A stretch of 6,714 nucleotides of DNA from Acidimicrobiia bacterium (GTDB lineage Bacteria > Actinomycetota > Acidimicrobiia > UBA5794 > UBA11373), in NCBI GenBank assembly GCA_025456165.1, contig JALOLI010000065.1:1-6714 (forward strand). The letters are read 5' to 3'. Positions 1 to 4,844 of this stretch are shown piece by piece (within the stretch, counting starts at the first letter, position 1; each line of letters opens with the position of its first letter). Position numbers and translations under genes: made by a program. The notes beneath the pieces are model-generated. The model saw only the letters and a list, made by a program, of their open reading frames with translations. It was not told where the DNA came from and did no database searches.

Positions 1-1
1 C

Positions 2-427
2 CTGCTGCCGGCGGTGATCGGCTTCGTCGAGGTCTTCACCTGGCTGGTGGCCGCCACCATGGTCTTCTCCAACCTCAACAGCCCACCCCGCATGCTGGCC
101 TATGCGGGAGGGTTCGGCCTGGGCACCTACCTCGGGACCCTGCTGGAGTCCTGGCTGGCGGTGGGCACCACCATGATGCGGATCGTCTCCCCGTCCGAGA
201 GCCCGCAGGTGGACGAGGCGCTGCGGCAAGCCGGGTTCGCCGTCACCGTGGTCAACGCCGACGGGCGGGACGGCGAGGTGCGCCTGGCCTTCACCATCAT
301 CCCCCGGCGGCGCACCCGGGAGGCGTTGAACATCGTCCACGACCTGGACCCGGCGGCCTTCGTGACCTTGCAGGACATCGAGACCGTGACGCCGCCGGAG
401 CGCCGGGCTTCCCTGCCGGCCAAGTGA
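2..427 (+). CDS. UPF0316-type membrane protein (DUF5698/DUF2179), 3' part; 5' end outside window
   Basis: The reading frame is open from the first bases of the window with no convincing start, so the gene begins upstream. The visible part opens with hydrophobic segments containing FVEVFTWLVAATMVFSNL and then AYAGGFGLGTYLGTLLESWLA, ending in a small soluble domain of roughly 80 residues. The pattern 'E-V-x3-W...N-L...AYA-x-GF-x-x-G-x-x-x-G-x-x-x-E' matches what I know of the UPF0316/YebE family: an N-terminal membrane domain (DUF5698) followed by a cytoplasmic DUF2179 ferredoxin-like domain. The soluble part here (from about VSPSESPQVDEALRQAGFAVTVV) fits DUF2179. The family has no firmly established biochemical role, so none is assigned. 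The stop TGA lies 54 nt before the Rrf2 regulator start. Co-transcription is possible, but a GC-rich dyad sits in the gap. Family assignment rests on recalled motif similarity, not on a search. Confidence 0.85.
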   Translation: MLPAVIGFVEVFTWLVAATMVFSNLNSPPRMLAYAGGFGLGTYLGTLLESWLAVGTTMMRIVSPSESPQVDEALRQAGFAVTVVNADGRDGEVRLAFTIIPRRRTREALNIVHDLDPAAFVTLQDIETVTPPERRASLPAK

Positions 428-441
428 GCCGGCCGCGATAG

Positions 442-470
442 CGGGCCCCTCGCGGCTACCTTGGGGCCCG
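442..470. promoter_or_regulatory. Perfect 8-bp dyad before the Rrf2 gene (operator, attenuator or terminator)
   Basis: CGGGCCCC (442-449) is exactly complementary to GGGGCCCG (463-470), with a 13-nt centre. The centre contains TACCTT (457-462), a possible -10 hexamer of the actinobacterial TAnnnT type. The right arm abuts the Shine-Dalgarno stretch of the regulator (470-476). It could be an autoregulatory operator or an RNA hairpin at the ribosome-binding site. A terminator is less likely because no U tract follows. What is seen is the dyad; its function is inferred. Confidence 0.4.
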
Positions 471-481
471 AGGGAGCACCC

Positions 482-889
482 ATGAAACTGTCCACCCGCA
501 GCGAGTACGCCTGCCTAGCGCTGATCGACCTCGCCCGGCACTACGGAGAGGGCTTTGTGTCCACCCCGGTCATCGCCGAGCGCCAGGGAGTGCCCCGCCA
601 GTACCTGGAGCAGATCCTGCTCCTCCTCAAGCGGGCGGGCTACGTGCGCAGCCGCCGCGGGAGTGGGGGCGGCTACCGCCTGGCTCGCGACCCGGCCTCG
701 ATCTCGATGGCCGAGGTGATCCGCCTGCTCGACGGCGCCCTGGCGCCCGTCGAGTCGGTGAGCCGCTACTTCTACGAGCCCACCCCCATCAGCCGCAACC
801 CGCGGCTGCTGGCGGTCTTCGGCGAGATCCGGGACTTCGTCTCGGACAAGATGGAGAGCACCACCTTCGCCGATCTCGCCGCCGACTGA
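482..889 (+). CDS. Rrf2-family transcriptional regulator, cluster-less (CymR-like)
   Basis: A 135-residue winged-helix regulator of the Rrf2 family. The N-terminus MKLSTRSEYACLALIDLA, the recognition region AERQGVPRQYLEQILLLLKRAGYV (about residues 32-55) and the wing RGSGGGYRLAR (59-69) are family hallmarks. After residue 80 the sequence (VIRLLDGALAPVES... to STTFADLAAD) resembles CymR, the cysteine-metabolism repressor. The only cysteine is C11; the three-cysteine cluster site of IscR/NsrR-type members (about residues 90-105) is absent, so it probably holds no [2Fe-2S] cluster. The ATG at 482 was chosen because GGGAG (472-476) lies at proper spacing and the protein then begins exactly as the family does; an in-frame GTG at 461 would lie inside the dyad. 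It sits 69 nt before a TauE/SafE permease, which suggests control of sulfur-compound transport. The actual ligand or signal is unknown. Confidence 0.93.
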   Translation: MKLSTRSEYACLALIDLARHYGEGFVSTPVIAERQGVPRQYLEQILLLLKRAGYVRSRRGSGGGYRLARDPASISMAEVIRLLDGALAPVESVSRYFYEPTPISRNPRLLAVFGEIRDFVSDKMESTTFADLAAD

Positions 890-919
890 TTGCGACCAAG
901 TCGCTCGGTTGGGTAAGGT
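890..919 (+). promoter_or_regulatory. Probable permease promoter with a perfect dyad over the -35 region
   Basis: TTGCGA (890-895) and TAAGGT (914-919), separated by 18 nt, look like -35 and -10 elements. GCGAC (892-896) and GTCGC (900-904) form a perfect inverted repeat with a 3-nt centre, overlapping the -35 element and its downstream flank. CCAA (896-899) and TTGG (909-912) form a second, shorter dyad. Placement between an Rrf2 regulator and its likely target makes this a candidate operator; binding is inferred. Confidence 0.4.
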
Positions 920-958
920 TCCCCGCTCGGCGCCTCGCCGCCGGCACGGGAATCCCTC

Positions 959-1792
959 ATGGAACTCACCATCACCACCGGGCTCATCATCGCGGCGGTG
1001 TCCTTCGCCGCCGAGTACGTGGACTCGAGCCTGGGGATGGGCTACGGCACCACCCTGACCCCGGTGCTGCTCCTGATCGGCTTCGCCCCCCTCGAGGTCG
1101 TGCCCGCTCTGCTGGTCTCCCAACTGCTCGCCGGGCTGCTCTCGGGGTTCGTGCACCACTCGATGGGCAACGTGAACCTGAAGCCGCGGACCCTGAACCC
1201 GTCTTCCATAGTGCGCAACCTCCGGCGGTTCGGAGCCCGGGAGAGCTTCCGCCGCGGGCTGCCCCCGGGGCTCCAGGTGGCCCTGGTGATCACCGTGGCC
1301 AGCGTGGTGGGCACGGTGGCCGCGGTGTTCCTGGCGGTGAACCTGCCGGAGAGAGCGCTGCGGATCTACGTCTCTTCGCTGGTGCTGGCCATCGGGATCG
1401 TGATCCTGGTGACCATCAAGGTCCACCTCGCCTTCTCCTGGAAGCGCATCGTGGGCCTGGGGATGCTGGCCGCCTTCAACAAGGGCCTCAGCGGCGGCGG
1501 CTACGGGCCGCTGGTCACCGGGGGCCAGGTCCTCTCGGGCGTGCCGGTGCGAGAGACGGTGGGCATCACCTCGGTGGCCGAGGCCTTCACCTGCCTGGTG
1601 GGCATCGTCGCCTACGCCTTCCAGCCCGAGGCGGTGTGGCGCCTAGCGCCCTACCTGGCGAGCGGGGCGTTGCTCTCCGTCCCGCTGACCGGGTGGACGG
1701 TGCGGGCCCTGCGCCCCGAGTGGCTCCGGGTGGGCATCGGGGTCATCACGATCGTCCTGGGCACCATCACGCTCATCGAAACCCTGGTGTAG
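959..1792 (+). CDS. TauE/SafE (TSUP) family membrane permease
   Basis: A 277-residue polytopic membrane protein of the TSUP (TauE/SafE, PF01925-type) family. Members carry sulfite, sulfoacetate, taurine-derived or other small organosulfur anions across the inner membrane. The two internally repeated signature regions are both visible: DSSLGMGYGTTLTP at about residues 22-35, and AFNKGLSGGGYGPLVTGGQ at about 172-190. Each sits in a hydrophobic hairpin. Hydrophobic stretches suggest about 7-8 membrane segments, with a basic soluble loop (about residues 71-104, rich in Arg) between the two halves, which would be cytoplasmic by the positive-inside rule. The start ATG has only a weak GGGA upstream (948-951). 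The Rrf2 regulator directly upstream supports a sulfur-related role, but the substrate cannot be read from the sequence. The 3' end overlaps a small convergent ORF by 20 bp. Confidence 0.92.
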   Translation: MELTITTGLIIAAVSFAAEYVDSSLGMGYGTTLTPVLLLIGFAPLEVVPALLVSQLLAGLLSGFVHHSMGNVNLKPRTLNPSSIVRNLRRFGARESFRRGLPPGLQVALVITVASVVGTVAAVFLAVNLPERALRIYVSSLVLAIGIVILVTIKVHLAFSWKRIVGLGMLAAFNKGLSGGGYGPLVTGGQVLSGVPVRETVGITSVAEAFTCLVGIVAYAFQPEAVWRLAPYLASGALLSVPLTGWTVRALRPEWLRVGIGVITIVLGTITLIETLV

Positions 1793-2033
1793 GGGACGGC
1801 TCGGCTTCGAGCGACAGGATCTCGCCCACCCCCAGCTTTGGACGGCAGGGGATCCCCCGCCGTTCCGCTTCGGCGGGCAACTCGGCCTCCAAAGCCCTGG
1901 TGAGCCGCCTCGAGCACTCGAGTTCGCGCCGGGCAAGGGCCAGTTCGCCGGGCAGCAAGCCCTCCAGTGGGAAGGCAAAGGCCCACGGAGCTATCTCCGC
2001 CAGATCCTCGTCGGGAGACACGCCGGTGCTCAT
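1773..2033 (-). CDS. Small hypothetical protein, 86 residues
   Basis: A small ORF on the minus strand that fills the space between the permease and the Nudix gene; I do not recognise its family. The protein begins MSTGVSPDEDLAEIAPW and has a likely amphipathic, charged helix (about residues 30-58, ELALARRELECSRRLTRALE), followed by a short Gly/Pro-containing tail. It has two cysteines and no signal peptide or membrane segment. Support for coding: third codon positions are mostly G or C, the composition is that of a soluble protein rather than the Arg/Pro/His-rich shadow type, and purine-rich GAGGT and GAGAG stand at good distance before the ATG (2040-2049 on this strand). Against it: it overlaps the permease 3' end by 20 bp and has no recognised homologue. 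It lies 112 nt downstream of the Nudix gene on the same strand and could be co-transcribed with it. Confidence 0.5.
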   Translation of the reverse strand: MSTGVSPDEDLAEIAPWAFAFPLEGLLPGELALARRELECSRRLTRALEAELPAEAERRGIPCRPKLGVGEILSLEAEPSPTPGFR

Positions 2034-2130
2034 GCCGGCTCTCTACCTCGCAGGGGTGACCCCTCCGGTCCCGCGACCCGCTCGGCCGGCACCCTGGATG
2101 CCGCCCCCGAGGAGCAGAGGCCCTCGCGCC

Positions 2131-2155
2131 CCGCGCCTCGCGCCCTCAGGCGCGG
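2131..2155 (-). terminator. Hairpin over the Nudix stop codon
   Basis: CCGCGCCT (2131-2138) and AGGCGCGG (2148-2155) form a perfect 8-bp stem with a 9-nt loop; an alternative 6-bp stem (2139-2144 with 2149-2154) is also possible. The stop codon of the Nudix gene (2146-2148) lies at the loop/stem border. No T run follows on the minus strand, so intrinsic termination is uncertain; it may only protect the 3' end or reduce read-through into the small downstream ORF. Confidence 0.3.
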
Positions 2156-2691
2156 AAGTAGTCGAGCAGCGACCGCACCATCCGGGCGGTGGCCCCCCAC
2201 AGCATCCCCTCGGGGAACGGACGGAACCACACGGTGTACCCGTGCCACTCCTCCTGCTGCCAGGACGTTTCGTCCAGCAAGTCCGCCAGGCGCGGCTCGA
2301 TGACGGCTTCCACCTCGCGGGGGGCCAGCACGTAGCGGTCGGGCCGGCTGACCCGGGCCACGACCGGGACGATGAGCATGTCGGTGCTGCGGGTCGAGGT
2401 GGGCTCCAGCCCGCCCAGCACCTCCACCCCGCCGGGGGGCAGGCCGATCTCCTCCCAGGCCTCGCGGCGCGCCGCTTCCTCGGGGCCGCCGTCACCCGGT
2501 TCGATCATCCCGCCGGGGAACACCACATCGCCGGGATGGGTGGCCATGCGGCCCCCGCGCCGGGTGAGGATGAGGCGCAGTTCGCCCCCTTCCTCGAACA
2601 GAGGGACCAGCACTGCGGCCTTCATGCCGGGCGGGCGCGCCACCACCGGCAGCGACGACAGCGGGTCCCATAGTCGGCTCACGGGAGCCAT
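2146..2691 (-). CDS. Nudix hydrolase, CoA pyrophosphatase-like (NudL/NUDT7 type)
   Basis: A 181-residue Nudix hydrolase. The segment around residues 42-61 (LTRRGGRMATHPGDVVFPGG) corresponds to the extra motif that marks the CoA-diphosphatase subfamily (L-L-T-x-R-S-x3-R-x3-G-x3-FPGG), though the internal Arg of that motif appears as Ala50. It runs directly into the Nudix box, ending REAWEEIGL (76-84) with the metal-binding glutamates E77, E80 and E81. The PGD at 65-67 just after FPGG is also typical of this subfamily. Expected reaction: CoA, or oxidised or acyl CoA, hydrolysed to 3',5'-ADP and the phosphopantetheine part in the cytoplasm; other nucleoside diphosphate derivatives are possible. 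The ATG at 2691 was chosen. An in-frame TTG at 2709 would add six residues but lies within a palindrome arm. There is no clear Shine-Dalgarno sequence, so the message may have a very short leader. It is divergent from the acetyltransferase. Confidence 0.9.
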   Translation of the reverse strand: MAPVSRLWDPLSSLPVVARPPGMKAAVLVPLFEEGGELRLILTRRGGRMATHPGDVVFPGGMIEPGDGGPEEAARREAWEEIGLPPGGVEVLGGLEPTSTRSTDMLIVPVVARVSRPDRYVLAPREVEAVIEPRLADLLDETSWQQEEWHGYTVWFRPFPEGMLWGATARMVRSLLDYFRA

Positions 2692-2693
2692 CG

Positions 2694-2791
2694 TAAGGGG
2701 GTGCGCCAATAGGCCGCCGCCCCTCGCCGGATGCCGGCCGGCTTTCGGGCGGCATCCGGCCCTGAGGCGGACCTATTCGCGTACCCCCTAA
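2694..2791. repeat. Large imperfect palindrome (arms about 43 bp, 13-nt centre) between divergent genes
   Basis: The left arm 2694-2736 and right arm 2750-2791 are inverted copies. The inner 11 bp match perfectly (GCCGGATGCCG at 2726-2736 against CGGCATCCGGC at 2750-2760). A diverged stretch follows outwards, then near-matches on both sides: a CGG-rich block, AATAGG (2708-2713) with CCTATT (2772-2777), and AGGGGGT (2696-2702) with ACCCCCT (2783-2789). One single-base gap aligns the arms. The centre 2737-2749 can fold a further small CCG/CGG stem. The element ends 3 nt before the Nudix ATG. It may be a duplicated regulatory site serving both divergent genes, an RNA hairpin, or a small palindromic repeat element. 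Pairing is seen directly; function is unknown. Confidence 0.75.
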
Positions 2792-2845
2792 GAGAAGCCG
2801 GCACCCTGGAGGGCCTGGTCGCGCCGGCCGCGTCTGCTGGGCCGA

Positions 2846-2858
2846 TAGGCTGCCCCCA
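2846..2858 (+). promoter_or_regulatory. Leaderless-type -10 element of the acetyltransferase
   Basis: TAGGCT (2846-2851) fits the actinobacterial TAnnnT -10 hexamer and ends 6 nt before the ATG at 2858, the usual distance to a transcription start. There is no Shine-Dalgarno sequence in the preceding 20 nt. Together this suggests that transcription starts at the A of ATG (leaderless mRNA). No good -35 is visible. Confidence 0.45.
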
Positions 2859-3469
2859 TGCCGCGAGGCCTGCCGACCGGGATGCGCACCACGCCGCGCC
2901 TGGCGCTGCGCCCCTTCCACCGTCGCGACGCCGATCCCCTGGTCGAGGCGGTCGGCGCCTCGCTGCCCGAGTTGAGCCGCTGGCTGCCGTGGCCGCATCC
3001 CCGCTACGGGCGCAGCGACGCCCTCCGCTTCATCCGCGACAGCCAGGCCGCCTGGGAAGAGGGCCGGGCCCACGATCTCGCCTTGCACAGCCATCACGAC
3101 GGCCTCACCCACCTGGGCAACATCTCGGTGTGGCCCACCTCCCGGCGAGAGCAAGCCGGCGAGGTGGGGTACTGGGTGCGGAGCGACCACACTCAGCAGG
3201 GCATCGCCACCGAGGCCGCCGCCCGGGTGCTCCGGGTGGCCTTCGAGGAGATGGCCCTGCACCGGGTGATCCTGCGGGTGGCGGTGGGGAACCGGTCCAG
3301 CGAGCGTGTCGCGGAGAAGCTGGGGTTCGTACGCGAGGGCCTGCTGCGCAAGGAGGTGCTGGTAGCCGGCACCTGGCTGGATCACTCCCTCTGGTCGCTC
3401 CTCGACGAGGAGTTCCACCGCCAGGAGCCTTCCTACGTGGAGCGGGGCTGGCTGCTGCGGCGCGACTGA
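2858..3469 (+). CDS. GNAT acetyltransferase, RimJ/RimL type
   Basis: A 203-residue GCN5-related N-acetyltransferase of the RimJ/RimL-like group (Acetyltransf_3 type). The opening strand TPRLALRPFHRRDADPLVEAV (residues 12-32) is the usual 'T-x-R-L-x-L-R' start of this group. The acetyl-CoA pyrophosphate loop is at Q113-Q-G-I-A-T118, preceded by the strand GEVGYWVRSDHT. Motif B follows with V143-G-N-R-S-S148 and AEKLGFVREG (152-161), typical of members that acetylate protein N-termini or small amines. The family transfers acetyl from acetyl-CoA to an amine in the cytoplasm; the substrate here is not predictable. ATG 2858 is preferred because it matches a leaderless -10 arrangement; an internal ATG at codon 9 (2882) would still keep the whole domain. 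It is divergent from the Nudix gene and 67 nt upstream of the ModE-like regulator. No functional tie to the tungstate genes is evident. Confidence 0.9.
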   Translation: MPRGLPTGMRTTPRLALRPFHRRDADPLVEAVGASLPELSRWLPWPHPRYGRSDALRFIRDSQAAWEEGRAHDLALHSHHDGLTHLGNISVWPTSRREQAGEVGYWVRSDHTQQGIATEAAARVLRVAFEEMALHRVILRVAVGNRSSERVAEKLGFVREGLLRKEVLVAGTWLDHSLWSLLDEEFHRQEPSYVERGWLLRRD

Positions 3470-3473
3470 GCCA

Positions 3474-3500
3474 GGCCCGGCCGGCGCTCTTCCCCGGGCC
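3474..3500 (+). terminator. GC-rich hairpin after the acetyltransferase
   Basis: GGCCCGG (3474-3480) pairs perfectly with CCGGGCC (3494-3500) over a 13-nt loop; an alternative 8-bp stem pairs 3476-3483 with 3502-3509. It begins 5 nt after the acetyltransferase stop. No T run follows, so it is a weak terminator candidate or an RNA structure upstream of the regulator gene. Confidence 0.3.
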
Positions 3501-3509
3501 GCGGCCGGG

Positions 3510-3529
3510 TACGCTGGGCGGCGAGGAGG
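3510..3529 (+). promoter_or_regulatory. -10 element and ribosome binding site of the ModE-like gene
   Basis: TACGCT (3510-3515) is a TAnnnT-type -10 hexamer. GAGGAGG (3523-3529) is an excellent Shine-Dalgarno sequence 7 nt before the ATG at 3537 and fixes that start. The implied leader would be very short, about 15 nt. No convincing -35 is visible. Confidence 0.45.
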
Positions 3530-3536
3530 CCGTGTC

Positions 3537-3890
3537 ATGACCGACCTGGAGCCCAACTTCAACGTTTGGTTCGAGGCCGACGGGGAGGTCGTGGCCTCGC
3601 GCTGGCGCATGCGCCTGCTGGCCGCCATCGACGAGCACGGATCCATCTCCGAGGGCGCCCGGGCAATGGGAGTGCCCTACCGGGTGGCCTGGCAGAAGGT
3701 CCACGAGATGGAAGAGCGCCTCGGCGAGCGTCTGCTCGAGACCCAGACCGGCGGCAGCGAGGGCGGGGGCGCCCATCTCACCCCGGCGGGACGGGACCAC
3801 GTGGCCCGCATGCAGTTGTTCTGTGAGCGCACCGATGAGGCGATCCGCCGCATCTGCCTCGACACCTTCGGGCCCCCTTCCGGCGCCTGA
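3537..3890 (+). CDS. ModE-type molybdate/tungstate-responsive HTH regulator, DNA-binding domain only
   Basis: A 117-residue protein equivalent to the N-terminal LysR-like winged-helix domain of ModE. The helix-turn-helix covers about residues 24-66 (RMRLLAAIDEHGSISEGARA..., with MGVPYRVAWQKVHEMEERLG as recognition helix region). It is followed by the ModE-characteristic TGG-x-x-GGGA-x-LTPAG wing at 71-85 and a C-terminal helix that would dimerise. ModE of E. coli continues with two molbindin (TOBE/Mop) domains that bind oxyanion; here the protein stops about 30 residues after the wing, so that sensor is missing. Two cysteines, about 11 residues apart in the last helix, are notable. The gene lies just upstream of tupABC, with a ModE-like dyad before tupA, so it is very probably the regulator of tungstate uptake. 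How it senses the anion is unclear. The start is set by a strong Shine-Dalgarno sequence. Confidence 0.9.
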   Translation: MTDLEPNFNVWFEADGEVVASRWRMRLLAAIDEHGSISEGARAMGVPYRVAWQKVHEMEERLGERLLETQTGGSEGGGAHLTPAGRDHVARMQLFCERTDEAIRRICLDTFGPPSGA

Positions 3891-3909
3891 AGCCAGCGGT
3901 TTCGCTCAG

Positions 3910-3936
3910 GCCGTTATGATGGAATATCACAACGGC
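3910..3936. promoter_or_regulatory. ModE-like operator covering the tupA promoter
   Basis: GCCGTTATGAT (3910-3920) and ATCACAACGGC (3926-3936) are inverted copies with one mismatch in 11, separated by 5 nt. The left arm contains TATGAT (3915-3920), the best -10 candidate for tupA, so a bound protein would block RNA polymerase. The CGTTAT...ATAACG character of the half-sites recalls known ModE boxes (established for E. coli ModE). That the neighbouring ModE-type protein binds here is inferred from proximity and similarity. Confidence 0.65.
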
Positions 3937-3947
3937 AAAGGATGGGT

Positions 3948-4808
3948 ATGCGCTCTCGCCTGTTGACCCTGGCCCTCCTGGCGCTGCTGGTGTCGGCCGC
4001 CGCCGGGTGCGGGGAGTCCGAGCCCCAGGTGCTGCGACTCGCCACGACCACCTCCACCGCCGACTCGGGGCTCCTCGACGCCATCCTCCCCGATTTCGAA
4101 GATGAGTTCGACGCCCGCGTGGATGTCGTGGCCGTGGGCACCGGTCAGGCCATCGGGCTGGGCGAAGCCGGCGATGCCGATGTCATCCTGGTGCACGCCC
4201 GGGCCAAGGAAGACGCCTTCATCGCCGAGGGCCACGGCACCGCCCGCTACGACGTGATGTACAACGACTTCATCATCGTCGGGCCGGCCGCCGATCCTGC
4301 GGGCATCACGGGCATGGCTACCGCGGCCGAGGCCCTGGCCGCGATCGCGGTGGCTGAGGCCACCTTCGCCTCGCGCGGCGACGACAGCGGCACCCACACC
4401 AAGGAACTGTCACTGTGGGACAAGGCCGGCGTGACCCCGCCGGAGGACGCCGACTGGTACAAGTCCCTGGGACAGGGCATGGGGGAGACGCTCCTCTTCG
4501 CTGCCGAGTCCGGCGCTTACACGCTCACCGATCGCGCCACCTTCCTGGCCCAGCAGGCCGGCCTGTCCGGCCTGGTGGTGCTGGTGGGCGGGGCCTCGAT
4601 CGCCGAGAACCAGGACCAGGCCTTGCTCAACCCCTACGGTGTCATCCCGGTGAACCCCGACAAGGGCGGCATCGACGCCGATCTGGCACAGGACTTCGTG
4701 GACTGGATCACCTCGCTCGAGACCCAGGAGGCCATCGGGGACTTCGGGCAGGACCAGTTCGGCCAGGCTCTCTTCTACCCCGACTCAGAGGCGTGGCGGA
4801 ACCGATGA
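3948..4808 (+). CDS. tupA: Tungstate ABC transporter substrate-binding lipoprotein TupA
   Basis: A 286-residue extracytoplasmic binding protein. It starts with a lipoprotein signal peptide: MRSRL, a hydrophobic core, then the lipobox A-A-G-C with lipidated Cys21. Mature-part motifs are those of TupA: TTTSTADSG (33-41), VGTGQAI (63-69), D-V-I-L-VHAR (78-85), MYNDF-I-I-V-G-P (104-113), SRGDDSGTHTKE (142-153) and YTLTDRATF. The TTTS, SRGDDSGTH and TDRATF segments are those that wrap the oxyanion in this family. TupA captures tungstate with very high affinity (molybdate more weakly) and delivers it to TupB; tungsten then serves pterin-cofactor enzymes. ATG 3948 was preferred over the in-frame ATG at 3942 because AAAGGA (3937-3942) then lies 5 nt upstream, a normal spacing. 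It is first in tupABC, behind a ModE-like operator and the ModE-type gene. Confidence 0.96.
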   Translation: MRSRLLTLALLALLVSAAAGCGESEPQVLRLATTTSTADSGLLDAILPDFEDEFDARVDVVAVGTGQAIGLGEAGDADVILVHARAKEDAFIAEGHGTARYDVMYNDFIIVGPAADPAGITGMATAAEALAAIAVAEATFASRGDDSGTHTKELSLWDKAGVTPPEDADWYKSLGQGMGETLLFAAESGAYTLTDRATFLAQQAGLSGLVVLVGGASIAENQDQALLNPYGVIPVNPDKGGIDADLAQDFVDWITSLETQEAIGDFGQDQFGQALFYPDSEAWRNR

Positions 4809-4830
4809 ACGATCAGGGCGGGCGGGCCCC

Positions 4831-4844
4831 GATAATCAGCTGAA
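4831..4844 (+). promoter_or_regulatory. GATAAT element 7 nt before the tupB start
   Basis: The 35-nt tupA-tupB gap has no Shine-Dalgarno sequence. It holds GATAAT (4831-4836), a near-consensus -10 hexamer, followed 7 nt later by the tupB ATG. This is the geometry of a leaderless internal promoter. The 8-bp palindrome TCAGCTGA (4836-4843) lies directly before the ATG. No -35 is recognisable, so it may be chance. Confidence 0.3.

Noticed and set aside
515..1426. Long minus-strand ORF (303 codons) over the Rrf2 and TSUP genes
   Set aside because: Its product is a low-complexity His/Gln/Arg/Asp-rich sequence, the usual antisense shadow of high-G+C genes, and both plus-strand genes are clearly recognised families.
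1636..2673. Plus-strand ORF (345 codons) across the small ORF and the Nudix gene
   Set aside because: Pro/Arg/Gly/Ser-rich shadow sequence opposite a clear Nudix hydrolase; no domain visible.
2692..2709. TTG start at 2709 for the Nudix gene
   Set aside because: It adds six unremarkable residues, lies within the palindrome arm and has no well-spaced Shine-Dalgarno sequence; the ATG at 2691 is simpler, though not proven.
3534..3541. GTCATGAC palindrome over the ModE-like start codon, as an autoregulatory site
   Set aside because: Only 8 bp and little like the 11-bp arms before tupA; such short palindromes occur by chance.
2492..3646. Long minus-strand ORF (384 codons) over the acetyltransferase
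   Set aside because: Low-complexity shadow that crosses the palindrome and three recognised genes; no family features.
3880..3947. Molybdenum/tungsten cofactor riboswitch upstream of tupA
   Set aside because: The gap between the regulator stop and tupA is under 60 nt and the likely leader under 25 nt, too short for that RNA; the symmetry fits a protein operator better.
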